From the NCBI RefSeq assembly GCF_024809975.1, contig NZ_JANUDY010000008.1:1-64000 (forward strand): a stretch of DNA of 64,000 bases, in the 5' to 3' direction. This document shows positions 26,279 through 34,754 of the stretch, in pieces. Within the stretch, counting starts at the first letter, position 1. Each line of letters opens with the position of its first letter. Made by a program: the position numbers and the translations under genes. Source of the DNA: Comamonas sp. BIGb0152 (lineage in GTDB: Bacteria > Pseudomonadota > Gammaproteobacteria > Burkholderiales > Burkholderiaceae_C). The notes under the pieces are model-generated. The model saw nothing but the letters and a program-made list of their open reading frames with translations, had not been told where the DNA came from and did no database searches.

Positions 26279-27850
26279 TCAATCCAGGCGCGGGTGCAGA
26301 TCGATGTACTGCTGTTTGCGTAGCTCCAGCGCCGCGATTTGCGCCTGCAGCTTGGCGATGTCGGCGTCGATGTCTTCCACGCTTTGCTCGATGTGGTCCA
26401 GCGTTTGCACCAGCAGCTCCTTGGCCTCTTGCTTGCTCGACGCCGCAGGGGTGGCGCCGCGCAAAGGCTTGTTGGCGGTTTCCTTCATGAAGATGCCGGT
26501 GACGATGCCCACCACCGCCACCGCCATCAGGTAGTAGGCAGGAAGGTACAGGCTGCCGGTGGTATCCACCAAGGCCGCTGCGATGGTGGGAGTGAGTCCG
26601 GCCACGATGATGGCAATGTTGAACGATGCGGCCAGCGCGCTGTAGCGGATGCGGGTGGGGAACATGGCGGGCAAGGTCGAGGCCATCACGCCGGTAAAGC
26701 AGTTCAGCACAATGGCCAGCATGAACAGGCCGACAAAGATCAGACCGATCTTGCCGCTGATGATCAGCGTAAAGGCCGGAATCGCCAGCACCAGCAAGCC
26801 GATGGAGCCCACGATGACAAAGGGTCTGCGGCCAAAGCGGTCGCTGGCCAGGCCGATAAGGGGCTGCACAAAGAGCATGCCGATCATCACCGCAATGATG
26901 ATCAGCACGCCATGGTCTTCGGAGTAATGCAGGTTGTGCGACAGGTAGCTGGGCATGTAGGTCAGCAACATGTAGTAGGTGATGTTGGTGGTGAGCACCA
27001 GGCCGACCGATACCAGCAAGGGGCGCCAGTAGCGCGTGGCGATTTCTTTGAAGGAGATACGTGGGCGGTTCTCCACGTCTTGCTGGTCGTCCTTCTCCAT
27101 CTGGGCCAGTTGCTGCTGAAACGCGGGCGTCTCTTCGGCCGCATGGCGCAGGTACAGGCCCACCAGCCCCAAGGGTGCCGCCAGGAAGAAGGGCACACGC
27201 CAGCCCCAATCGAGAAAGCTGGCGTCACTGAGCAGGCTTTGGAGCAAGACGACGACACCGGCCCCCGTGACAAAGCCCACGATGGAGCCGAAATCCAGAA
27301 AGCTGCCCAGAAAGCCGCGCTTGCGATCAGGTGCGAACTCGGCGACAAAAATCGCGGCGCCCGTGTACTCGCCGCCGACTGAAAAGCCCTGGGCCAGCTT
27401 GCACAGCAGCAGCAAAATCGGCGCCCATATCCCAATGCTGGCGTAGGACGGAATCAGCCCGATGCAGAAGGTGCTGATGGCCATGATGATGATGGTGATC
27501 GACAGCACCTTCTGGCGCCCGAACCTGTCGCCCATCACGCCAAAGAACAGGCCGCCCAGCGGGCGCACCAGAAACGGAATCGAAAAGGTGCCCAGCGCGG
27601 CAATCATCTGCACGCTCGGCGATGCGTCCGGAAAGAACACCTTGCCCAGCGCAAAGGCGACAAAGCCGTAGACGCCGAAATCGAACCATTCCATCGCATT
27701 GCCCAAGGCGGCGGCGGAGATGGCTTTTTTGAGCTTGACCTGGTCGACGATGGTGATGTCGTGCAACTCCAGGGTGCCGCTTTGGGTCGGGATGAGGGGC
27801 GGCGATGGAGGTGTCGGATCGGCCGCAGCATTGTTGTTGGTGGTGTCCAT
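26279..27850 (-). CDS. proP: ProP-type osmolyte/proton symporter (MFS)
   Basis: A 523-residue major facilitator transporter importing proline, betaine or related osmolytes with protons. Twelve membrane segments are expected. MFS motifs include GVMGDRFGRQKVLS near 115 and GLASDRFGRRPFV near 345. The C-terminus (about 470-523) is a predicted coiled coil with HIEQSVEDIDADIAKLQAQI and HPRLD, matching the osmosensory tail of E. coli ProP (500 residues), including its HPR ending. ATG 27850 begins the conserved sequence; the longer open frame is a shadow. The ribosome site is weak. It is convergent with the preceding enzyme gene. Confidence 0.88.
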   Translation of the reverse strand: MDTTNNNAAADPTPPSPPLIPTQSGTLELHDITIVDQVKLKKAISAAALGNAMEWFDFGVYGFVAFALGKVFFPDASPSVQMIAALGTFSIPFLVRPLGGLFFGVMGDRFGRQKVLSITIIIMAISTFCIGLIPSYASIGIWAPILLLLCKLAQGFSVGGEYTGAAIFVAEFAPDRKRGFLGSFLDFGSIVGFVTGAGVVVLLQSLLSDASFLDWGWRVPFFLAAPLGLVGLYLRHAAEETPAFQQQLAQMEKDDQQDVENRPRISFKEIATRYWRPLLVSVGLVLTTNITYYMLLTYMPSYLSHNLHYSEDHGVLIIIAVMIGMLFVQPLIGLASDRFGRRPFVIVGSIGLLVLAIPAFTLIISGKIGLIFVGLFMLAIVLNCFTGVMASTLPAMFPTRIRYSALAASFNIAIIVAGLTPTIAAALVDTTGSLYLPAYYLMAVAVVGIVTGIFMKETANKPLRGATPAASSKQEAKELLVQTLDHIEQSVEDIDADIAKLQAQIAALELRKQQYIDLHPRLD

Positions 27851-28169
27851 GCGGTTACCCAGTTGTGGTGGGTCGCCATCTTCGCCAATTGCAGCCGGCC
27901 CGTCTGTAGGACGAGGCGGGCGTGCGCTGCCACCCAAAGCCGCCAATGCTCCGGCCCCCCTAAACCGAAAAGGCAGCGCCCCAAGGCATACATGCGCAGG
28001 CGGATGCACCTGCAGGCAAGCATCGCAAGTGCTGATACAAGCCGCTTGTCAGGGCAAGCCAAGCCAAGCCAAGCGCTCAGGGTGGCTTGGCACACAAGCG
28101 GCGCAGACGATGCCGTCAGCCGATTGTCAATGGCGGCTCCGGAGACCGGGCGCCCTCACCAGGTGCAGC
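27851..28169. other. Gene-free interval upstream of proP
   Basis: A 319-base region with no credible gene. It should hold the proP promoter, and it contains the CAAGC tandem repeat and a small hairpin at 28068-28091. Confidence 0.45.
28055..28074. repeat. Pentanucleotide tandem repeat (CAAGC)4
   Basis: Four perfect CAAGC units. The last unit also forms a 7-bp stem, GCCAAGC (28068-28074), with GCTTGGC at 28085-28091. It could vary in length by slippage. Confidence 0.8.
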
Positions 28170-29195
28170 TCACACGGCAGCCAGCCGCTGCTTGGCCAGC
28201 TGGGTGCCTGCGGCCAGCGCCTTGAGCTTGCCCCAGGCCACGTCCCGCGACATCGGTGCCAGGCCGCAGTTGGTGCAGGGAAAGAGGCGGTCCGCTGGTA
28301 CAAACTCCAGCGCGCGGGCGATGGTGTCTGCCACTTCCTCCGGCGTCTCGATGACGTCGCTGGCCACATCAATCACGCCCACCATCACGTCCTTGCCTAC
28401 CAGCAGCTTCATCAGGTCGGGCGGCACATGGGAGTGGATGCACTCCAGGCTCACCTGGTCGATGCTGCTGCGCGCCAGCGCGGGGAACACCGTCTCGTAC
28501 TGGCGCCATTCGTCCCCCAGGGTGCTCTTCCAGTCGGTGTTGGCCTTGATGCCGTAGCCGTAGCAGATGTGCACCGCCGTGGTACAGGTCAAGCCCTGCG
28601 CCGCACGCTCCAGCGCCTGCACGCCCCAGTCGGCTGCGTCCTTCATGTAGACGTTGAAGGCCGGCTCGTCAAACTGGATGATGTCCACGCCATCGGCCTG
28701 CAGTGCCAGCGCCTCTTGGTTGAGCAGCTCGGCAAAGGCCATGGCCATCTTGACCTTGTCGCCGTAGAAACGGTCGGCCACGGTATCCACAATGGTCATC
28801 GGGCCGGGCAAGGTGAACTTGAGCTTTTTCTTGGTGTGCGCGCGCGCCAACTGTGCCTCAAAGGCATGCACGCGGCCTTTTAAGCGCAAGGCGGCCACCA
28901 CCTGCGGCACCATCGCGTCGTAGCGGTTGTCGCGGATGCCCATCTTCACCTTGTTGTCGAAGTCGATGCCCTCGACCTGCTCCAAAAAACCATGCACGAA
29001 GTGCTGACGCGCTTGCTCGCCGTCGCCCACGATATCGAGGCCGGCGTCTTCCTGGGCCTTGATCCACAGCAGGGTGGCATCGGCCTTGGCCTGGCGCAGC
29101 GCATCGCCTTCGGCCTGCCACTGGGGCCAGAGCTTGTTGGTTTCGGCCAGCCAGGCGGGTTTGGGCAGGCTTCCGGCGATGGAGGTTTCAAACAT
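28170..29195 (-). CDS. mesD: Folate-independent methionine synthase core subunit MesD
   Basis: A 341-residue protein of the MetE C-terminal (zinc/homocysteine) barrel family, lacking the folate-binding N-terminal half of MetE. Zinc ligands are visible as H209-x-C211 (AVHICYGYG), a glutamate probably E251 (VSLECIHSH) and C310 (CTNCGLAP). Published work on folate-independent methionine synthases describes MesD, which acts with the DUF1852 protein MesX and needs oxygen; the adjacent upstream gene here is exactly DUF1852. ATG has an AAGGA-type site. It would make methionine from homocysteine with a methyl donor that is not methyl-folate. Confidence 0.88.
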   Translation of the reverse strand: MFETSIAGSLPKPAWLAETNKLWPQWQAEGDALRQAKADATLLWIKAQEDAGLDIVGDGEQARQHFVHGFLEQVEGIDFDNKVKMGIRDNRYDAMVPQVVAALRLKGRVHAFEAQLARAHTKKKLKFTLPGPMTIVDTVADRFYGDKVKMAMAFAELLNQEALALQADGVDIIQFDEPAFNVYMKDAADWGVQALERAAQGLTCTTAVHICYGYGIKANTDWKSTLGDEWRQYETVFPALARSSIDQVSLECIHSHVPPDLMKLLVGKDVMVGVIDVASDVIETPEEVADTIARALEFVPADRLFPCTNCGLAPMSRDVAWGKLKALAAGTQLAKQRLAAV

Positions 29196-29233
29196 AAAAC
29201 GAATCCTTGTAATCGATGAGGGAGTGTTGCGCG

Positions 29234-29259
29234 TGCGTGGGGCGCATTGTGCCCACGCA
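29234..29259. other. Hairpin between mesX and mesD
   Basis: TGCGTGGG and CCCACGCA form an 8-bp stem with a 10-base loop in the 154-base gap between the two genes. There is no U-tract. It may stabilise or attenuate the transcript. Confidence 0.4.
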
Positions 29260-29349
29260 GCCGCGCGATGGGGTGCCATAGGCGACACGGCGGCAGGCAG
29301 CGTGCGCGGATGCACGCGGTTGCGCGCTATTGCCAATGGGTGGGCGCAG

Positions 29350-30333
29350 TCAGAGGGGGGTGTGGGTAGCCCACTGTTCCAGTACGCCTTGGTAAGGCTT
29401 GATGAAATGCGCTTCCGCAAACTTGCCTTGTTTGACCGCCAACTGGCTGCGCTCCTCGCGGTCATAGACGATTTGCGTCAGCGAATAATCCTGGTTCTTC
29501 AGACTGGGTTGGTAGAGCTTGCCTGCCGCAGCATTGGCGTTGTAGATCTCTGGGCGGTAGATCTTCTGGAAGGTCTCCATCGTGCTGATGGTGCCGATCA
29601 GCTCCAGATTCGTGTAGTCGGCCAGCAGGTCACCCTGGCAGTAAAAGGCCAGCGGCGCAACGCTGTTTGGTGGCATAAAAAACCGGACCTGCAGGCCCAT
29701 CTTGGCAAAGTACTGGTCGGTCGATGACAGCTCGTTTTGCTGGTACTCGATACCCAGCACAGGGTGCGTGTTGCCGGTCCGTTGGTAGGTCTTGCTGGTG
29801 GACGCGCTGATGCAGATGACGGGCGGCTTGTGAAAGCAGGCCTGGTAGGTGCTGGAGGCGGCAAAGAGCTTGAACAGCTTGCCATGCAGATCGCCAAAAT
29901 TATCGGGGGTGCTGAACGCTGCCCGATCCGCGTTGTGCGCTGCCAGCACCACACTGAAATCATAGTCCCGCACATAGGACGAAAAATTGTTCCCCGCGAT
30001 GCCCTCCATGCGGCGGTTCGTCTGCTTGTCGAGAATGCTGGTTTTAAGAATCTCGATCAGCGGAAAGGCAGCCTGGCTGCTGGCGGCGCCCATGGCCATC
30101 TCGACCGAGATGATCTCCAGCTCCACGCCATAGCGATCGGCCCTCGGATTGTCCCAATGCGCCAGCGCATTGAAGCGGTTGTCAATCATCTGCAAGGTGT
30201 TGCGCAGGTTCTGCTGCCGGCTGGCGCCCCGGGCGAGGTTGGCAAAGTTGGTGGTGATGCGTGTGCTGTCCGAGGGCTGGTAATGCTCGTCGAAGCGAAT
30301 GCTGCTGAGGTGGAATGAAAAGTCGTTGCGCAT
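29350..30333 (-). CDS. mesX: MesX, DUF1852 partner of MesD
   Basis: A 327-residue soluble protein matching DUF1852, with segments SFHLSSIRFDEHYQPSDSTR, NFANLARGASRQQNLRNTL, FDLHGKL-like FGDLHGKLFKLFA and CFHKPPVICISASTSKTYQR. The family is found next to the MesD methionine synthase and is required for its activity; its chemistry, possibly an oxygenase step generating the methyl group, is not settled. ATG 30333 begins the conserved N-terminus; the frame is open 23 codons farther upstream. Divergent from a MetR-like regulator with a long inverted repeat between them. Confidence 0.9.
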   Translation of the reverse strand: MRNDFSFHLSSIRFDEHYQPSDSTRITTNFANLARGASRQQNLRNTLQMIDNRFNALAHWDNPRADRYGVELEIISVEMAMGAASSQAAFPLIEILKTSILDKQTNRRMEGIAGNNFSSYVRDYDFSVVLAAHNADRAAFSTPDNFGDLHGKLFKLFAASSTYQACFHKPPVICISASTSKTYQRTGNTHPVLGIEYQQNELSSTDQYFAKMGLQVRFFMPPNSVAPLAFYCQGDLLADYTNLELIGTISTMETFQKIYRPEIYNANAAAGKLYQPSLKNQDYSLTQIVYDREERSQLAVKQGKFAEAHFIKPYQGVLEQWATHTPL

Positions 30334-30447
30334 GGTGATCCAGGAAGGAAAGCTGAGAACCGTGAGAGCCGGCGGTGGCCCTGGAGCCATGGTGCCAAGC
30401 ACCGCAGGCTGCGAGGTGGATGGGCTGGATGTTAGGGTTAATGACCC

Positions 30448-30472
30448 ATGAAGTAAAATGGTTTTATTTCAT
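30448..30472. promoter_or_regulatory. 25-bp inverted repeat between mesX and metR-like gene
   Basis: Arms ATGAAGTAAAA (30448-30458) and TTTTATTTCAT (30462-30472) match at 10 of 11 positions around TGG. The outer TGAA/TTCA halves fit the MetR recognition half-sites. It lies 26 bases upstream of the regulator start and is the probable operator for both genes. Confidence 0.65.
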
Positions 30473-30497
30473 AAATCCATGAGCGGAGTTCATTTGA

Positions 30498-31421
30498 ATG
30501 TTGGAACGCATCCACCTCAGCATCGTTCAGCAGGTTGAACGACAAGGCTCTTTGACCGCCGCTGCCGGCGTGCTGAACCTGACCCAATCGGCGCTGAGCC
30601 ACAGCATGAAAAAGCTGGAGCTGCAACTGGGCACCGACGTGTGGCTGCGCGAAGGCCGCAGCCTGCGCTTGACGCAGGCCGGCCAGTACCTGCTGGCGGT
30701 GGCCAACCGCGTGCTGCCGCAGCTGGACCTGGCCGAAGAGCGCCTGAGCCAGTTTGCGCAGGGCGAACGCGGCGCCCTGCGCATCGGCATGGAATGCCAC
30801 CCCTGCTACCAGTGGCTGCTCAAGGTGGTGGCTCCCTATCTGGCCGCCTGGCCGGATGTGGAAGTGGACGTCAAGCAGAAGTTCCAGTTCGGCGGCATTG
30901 GCGCGCTTTTTGGCTACGAGATCGACTTGCTCGTCACGCCCGACCCGCTGTTCAAGCCGGGGCTGCGGTTTGAGCCGGTGTTTGACTATGAGCAGGTGCT
31001 GGTGGTGGCCAAGGGCCATGCCCTGGCTTCGGTCGCCTATGTGAAGCCCCAGCAACTCACCCAAGAGGTGCTGATCAGCTACCCCGTGGATATCGAGCGG
31101 CTGGACATCTATAACCAGTTCCTGCTGCCCGCCGGCGTCACGCCCCGGCGCCACAAGGCCATTGAAACCACCGACATCATGGTGCAGATGGTTGCCAGCG
31201 GGCGCGGCGTGGCGGCCTTGCCGCGCTGGCTGGTGGAGGAATACGCCACCAAGATGGAGGTGGTGCCTGTGCGGCTGGGCCAGCGCGGCATTGCCAAGCA
31301 GATTTTCCTGGGCGCACGCGAGGCGGACACCGCCATTGACTATGTGCGGGCTTTTATTGAACTAGCGCGCCAGCCGGCTGCAACCCAGCCCCCTGCCAAG
31401 AGGGAGCAGACCGCACCGTAG
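30498..31421 (+). CDS. metR: LysR-family regulator, MetR-like
   Basis: A 307-residue LysR-type regulator. The N-terminal HTH (about 1-60) has QQVERQGSLTAAAGVLNLTQ and SALSHSMKKLE. The effector domain shares landmarks with E. coli MetR: the IGMECHPCYQWL segment (IECHSCIQWL in MetR), FDYEQVLVV, SYPVDIERLDIYNQFLLPAG and QMVASGRGVAALPRWLVEE. MetR senses homocysteine. Divergent from mesX, it probably controls mesX-mesD in response to homocysteine. ATG is preceded by GGAG with a ten-base spacer. The last 20 residues are a low-complexity tail. Confidence 0.85.
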   Translation: MLERIHLSIVQQVERQGSLTAAAGVLNLTQSALSHSMKKLELQLGTDVWLREGRSLRLTQAGQYLLAVANRVLPQLDLAEERLSQFAQGERGALRIGMECHPCYQWLLKVVAPYLAAWPDVEVDVKQKFQFGGIGALFGYEIDLLVTPDPLFKPGLRFEPVFDYEQVLVVAKGHALASVAYVKPQQLTQEVLISYPVDIERLDIYNQFLLPAGVTPRRHKAIETTDIMVQMVASGRGVAALPRWLVEEYATKMEVVPVRLGQRGIAKQIFLGAREADTAIDYVRAFIELARQPAATQPPAKREQTAP

Positions 31422-31636
31422 CGGGCGCTCGGCCTGGTGCTGGCGCCATGACACTGGTGGGCATCCGGGCATCCGGGCAGTCGCCATCACCTGCTTGTCT
31501 CTGCCACTAACCAAAGCAAATGCAGGCTGAGCAAATGCGAGGAAAAAAGATAGCGACACAACGGAGAAATGGCTGCAGAGCTGAATGGCGTGACCGATGT
31601 CCAGCAGATGGAGTGCTGAATGCAGAGGTACTTGCC

Positions 31637-31774
31637 ATGGCGAACAAATTCCAACCCATGCTGGATGCGCAGAAGGCGCGTTTCTTCAGCGACCTGAGCA
31701 AATCAGCCCAGTGGCGCCTCGCACAGCTGGATCGCATGGAGCGGACCTCAAAGGCCTCCGTCAAACGGCTCTGA
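31637..31774 (+). pseudogene. Aldehyde dehydrogenase N-terminal remnant
   Basis: A 45-codon stretch from ATG 31637 encodes MANKFQPMLDAQKARFFSD followed by AQWRLAQLDRMER. This pattern resembles the first residues of class-3-type or coniferyl aldehyde dehydrogenases (L-x-x-Q...R-x-x-QL-x-x-L). The frame ends at once, inside the 3' end of the opposing SDR fragment. It is probably the leftover 5' end of a deleted gene. Identification rests on a short segment. Confidence 0.35.
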
Positions 31775-32303
31775 CCTGGGCCAAACCACCATCAACAAAC
31801 AGCTCGATACCGGCGATGAACTTCGCCTGTGGCGAAGACAGGAACAGCACGGTGTCTGCAATCTCATCGACTTCACCGACGCGGCCGATCGGCACCTGGC
31901 TGGCCATATAGTCCAGCAGGCCTTGCTGCTGCGCGGCATCGTTGCTGGCCAGTTCCACCAAGCCAGGGGTGCGGATGGGGCCGGGGCTGACGACATTGAC
32001 GCGGATGCCGCGTTCCTTCAGGTCCAGGGTGCAGCTGCGGGCAAGATTGCGCACGGCGGCCTTGGAGGCGCTGTAGATGCTGAAGGCGGCGGTACCGATG
32101 GAGCCGACGACCGAGCCGGTCAGCACGACGGAGGCGCCATCACGCAGCAGCGGCAAAGCCTTTTCCACGGTAAACACGAGGCCCTTCACATTCGTGCCAA
32201 AGGTGGCGTCGAAATGCTCCTCGTTGATGGCGCCCAGGGGCAGCATCGAGCCACCGCCGGCATTGGCGTACAGCACATCGATTTGCGGGTGGCCTTGCTG
32301 CAC
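31761..32303 (-). pseudogene. Short-chain dehydrogenase, N-terminally truncated
   Basis: A 180-residue SDR lacking the first roughly 65 residues, including the TGxxxGIG cofactor motif. Present: the [10 protein letters not shown] motif, [13 protein letters not shown], the catalytic [15 protein letters not shown] (YxxxK), [16 protein letters not shown], and the C-terminal [19 protein letters not shown]. An in-frame TAG (32310-32312) closes the frame upstream. An intact member would be about 245 residues. The fragment overlaps the aldehyde dehydrogenase remnant at its 3' end and abuts the LysR gene 33 bases upstream, consistent with a deletion junction. It probably encodes no working enzyme. Confidence 0.75.
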
Positions 32304-32336
32304 GGCGTACTAGTGGCGCTGCTGCAGCCAAGCCTT

Positions 32337-33257
32337 TCAGTGTTTTTCTGTAGGCAGCGCAAACTCCCCCAGCCGCGCACGCAGATGCTCGGACAAATGC
32401 TCGACCAAGGTCGACACGCGCGCCGTGCCATGCTGCTTGCTGGGGTAGACCAGGGACAGCGGGCGCGGCGCAGGCTCCAGGCCGGGCAGGATGCGGACCA
32501 GCTCGCCGCGCGCAATCGCATCGAGCACCTGGTAGTGCAGAAAACGGCCAAAGCCCTGGCCGGCGATGCAGCCGGCGATATTGCCGCCGACGGTATTGCA
32601 GCGCATGCGGCCCTGCACCTTGACCCGCTCCAAGCGGCCCTTGCTGCCAAATTCCCAGAGGTTGGCGTCGCCCACACCGCCAAACTCTATGCAGGGCAGG
32701 GCGGCCAGGTCTTGCGGCTGCTGGGGCATGCCGCAGGCGGCGACCAGGGCGGGGCTGGCGGCAATCACCTGGTGGATGTCCACGACATGGCGCGCCACCA
32801 GACTTGAATCGGGCAGCGGCGCAATGCGCACCGCCAGGTCCAGGCCTTCTTCCACCAAATTGACCACGCGGTCGAGCAGCAAGAGCTGCACCTCTACCTG
32901 CGGGTAGCGCTGCAAGTAGCTGGCCACCAGCGGGGCCACATGCAACTCACCAAATTTGACAGAGGCCGTCAGGCTGATGCTGCCCGAGGGCTCGGCCTGC
33001 GCCCGGCGCATCGCCTGCTCCGAATCGGCAACCGCAGCGCGGATGGCCAGCGCATGCACGCGGTAAGCCCGGCCTTCGTCGGTGATGGCCAGGCGCCGGG
33101 TATTGCGGTTGAAGAGGCGCACGCCCAGGTGTTTCTCCAGTGCAGCCAGCGTGCGCACCACGCTGGGCAGGGACAGCTCCAGCGCCTCGGCGGCGCGGGT
33201 CAGGCTGCCCAAATCGGCGATCGCAAGAAAGACATCAATGGCGTGGAGGCGGTCCAT
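32337..33257 (-). CDS. LysR-family transcriptional regulator
   Basis: A 306-residue regulator. HTH at residues 1-60: MDRLHAIDVFLAIADLGSLT, LELSLPSVVRTLAALEKHLG. The substrate domain follows with LTASVKFGELHVAPLVASYL and LDLAVRIAPLPDSSLVARHV, typical of the CrgA/AaeR-like subgroup. Divergent from the DsrE-PNPOx-reductase operon, with an ATTTA-N11-TAAAT site between them. The truncated SDR gene downstream may once have been a second target. Confidence 0.88.
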   Translation of the reverse strand: MDRLHAIDVFLAIADLGSLTRAAEALELSLPSVVRTLAALEKHLGVRLFNRNTRRLAITDEGRAYRVHALAIRAAVADSEQAMRRAQAEPSGSISLTASVKFGELHVAPLVASYLQRYPQVEVQLLLLDRVVNLVEEGLDLAVRIAPLPDSSLVARHVVDIHQVIAASPALVAACGMPQQPQDLAALPCIEFGGVGDANLWEFGSKGRLERVKVQGRMRCNTVGGNIAGCIAGQGFGRFLHYQVLDAIARGELVRILPGLEPAPRPLSLVYPSKQHGTARVSTLVEHLSEHLRARLGEFALPTEKH

Positions 33258-33307
33258 GGTGCGGGTGATTACTGCAAAAAATGGAAGAATTAAATCAATT
33301 TTCTGGC

Positions 33308-33328
33308 ATTTATCACGTTTGAGTAAAT
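33308..33328. promoter_or_regulatory. LysR T-N11-A box
   Basis: ATTTA (33308-33312) and TAAAT (33324-33328) are inverted halves separated by 11 bases, the classic LysR-type binding pattern. The site lies 50 bases upstream of the LysR start and 65 bases upstream of the dsrE-like gene. Confidence 0.55.
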
Positions 33329-33393
33329 AGATAAATTTGCTTCCGAGACGGCAGCTCCAGTTTTGTCACTAGCCGTCCTCGAAAGGACTATTT

Positions 33394-33765
33394 ATGAAAA
33401 CCGTCATCGTTGTTTTTTCCGATCCCCAATCCGGCACGCAAGAAGCGCTGGGCCGCCTCGTGAACGCCCTGTTCCTGGCCTATGAGCTCAAGGAAAAGAA
33501 CCGGGACTTCGACCTGGTGTTCCAAGGCACGGGCGTGCGCTGGCCCGCCGAGCTGGTCAAGCCAGAACACCCCGGCCATGCACTGTATGAAGCCGTGCTG
33601 GACCACATCGTTGCCTGCGGCGGCTGCGCCGACGTGTTTGGTGCGGGCGCAGGCCTGGCACCTACCGGTATCGAACTGGTGCGTGACAAGACCATCCCTG
33701 GCACCACCGGCGTGCTGGATCTGTCGCGTCACCTGGACGCGGGCCACACCTTGGTCACGTTCTAA
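33394..33765 (+). CDS. DsrE-family protein
   Basis: A 123-residue DsrE/DsrF-like fold protein: MKTVIVVFSDPQSGTQEALG, LVFQGTGVRWPAEL and an ACGGCADVFGAG loop with C75 and C78. Family members carry sulfur on a cysteine or act as regulators. Here the CGGC pair could be redox-active. Start ATG with GAAAGGA. First gene of a three-gene operon with an FMN-type barrel protein and a ferredoxin reductase, divergent from LysR. A sulfur or thiol redox role is inference. Confidence 0.85.
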   Translation: MKTVIVVFSDPQSGTQEALGRLVNALFLAYELKEKNRDFDLVFQGTGVRWPAELVKPEHPGHALYEAVLDHIVACGGCADVFGAGAGLAPTGIELVRDKTIPGTTGVLDLSRHLDAGHTLVTF

Positions 33766-33814
33766 GTCAGATTGCTGATATCCGTTGCGACCCTGCCGCC
33801 ATCAAGGAGCCAAT

Positions 33815-34747
33815 ATGGACGAAACCATCTTTCACGCTGGCGAACGCCTGGTGCAGGAGCGCACCGGCGAGCGCGGCACCGCGCTCATCAACAGCCGCAG
33901 CGTCAGCCCTGGCATCCCAGCGGCAGCGCGCAACTTTGTGGGCCAGCAGCGCTGGTGCGTGGTGGGTGCGGCCGATGCGGCAGGCGCCATGTGGGCTTGC
34001 CTGCTGAGTGGCGAGCCCGGCTTTGTGCAGACCAGCGATGACCTGCGCAGCCTGCATGTGGCCAGCAGTGACCCGCAGGGCGTGCTGGCCCGCATAGCGC
34101 CCATGGCAGATCTGCAGCCCGAGCAATCCATCGCCGTGCTGTTGATTGAGTTGCAGACCCGCAGGCGTCTGCGCATCAATGGCCATGTGGCTCAGGCATC
34201 GGCGCAGGCGCTGGACGTGGCGGTGGGCCAGGCCTTTCCGGTCTGCCCCCGCTATATCCAAAAGCGCGAACTGCTGCCGCTGGAGGCCGCACCCGCAGCC
34301 GACAACAGCACCGGCACAGCTAGCACCTCGGGCACGGTGCTGGACGAGGCCACGTCGGCCTGGATCGCTGGCGCTGACACCTTGTTTATCGCCAGCCTGG
34401 GCCCCACCGAGGACGCCGATGTATCGCACCGGGGTGGCCGGCCTGGCTTTGTGCAACAACAGGGCCAGGTGCTGCGCATCCCTGATTTCAACGGCAACAG
34501 CATGTTCAACACCTTGGGCAATCTGGAGCTGGAGTCGCGCTGTGGCCTGGTCTTTCCGGACTTTGAAGGCGCGCGCCAGTTGCAGCTGACCGGCCATGCG
34601 CGTACCCATTTTGGCGTCGATGCCGACATCGACCAGACCGGAGGCACCGGGCGCTGGATCGAGTTCCAGGTGGACAGCTGGCGCAGCACGCTGCTGAACC
34701 TGCCCCAGCGCTGGCGCCTGCTGCAAGCCTCGCCCTACAACCCTTGA
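33815..34747 (+). CDS. Pyridoxamine 5'-phosphate oxidase-like FMN-binding protein
   Basis: A 310-residue split-barrel protein of the PNPOx-like superfamily: an N-terminal helical lead with FHAGERLVQERTGER, a first barrel strand set NFVGQQRWCVVGAADAAGAM, and a second barrel part around ADTLFIASLGP, RIPDFNGNSMFNTLGNLELE and GLVFPDF. About twice the length of plain PNPOx. In some genomes similar barrels are fused to Fe-S reductases, which matches the next gene. ATG 33815 has AAGGAG. Eight bases before the reductase gene start, so the two are likely one electron-transfer unit. Confidence 0.82.
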   Translation: MDETIFHAGERLVQERTGERGTALINSRSVSPGIPAAARNFVGQQRWCVVGAADAAGAMWACLLSGEPGFVQTSDDLRSLHVASSDPQGVLARIAPMADLQPEQSIAVLLIELQTRRRLRINGHVAQASAQALDVAVGQAFPVCPRYIQKRELLPLEAAPAADNSTGTASTSGTVLDEATSAWIAGADTLFIASLGPTEDADVSHRGGRPGFVQQQGQVLRIPDFNGNSMFNTLGNLELESRCGLVFPDFEGARQLQLTGHARTHFGVDADIDQTGGTGRWIEFQVDSWRSTLLNLPQRWRLLQASPYNP

Positions 34748-34754
34748 GAGTGCT

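Noticed and set aside
26339-27382. Long plus-strand open frame inside proP
   Set aside because: Histidine/glutamine/arginine-rich antisense shadow with no domain; proP is strongly supported on the other strand.
28055-28091. CRISPR-like repeats in the CAAGC region
   Set aside because: Units are only five bases with no spacers; it is a simple tandem repeat.
31761-32303. Insertion sequence causing the SDR truncation
   Set aside because: No transposase, terminal inverted repeats or target duplications are visible; a simple deletion fits better.
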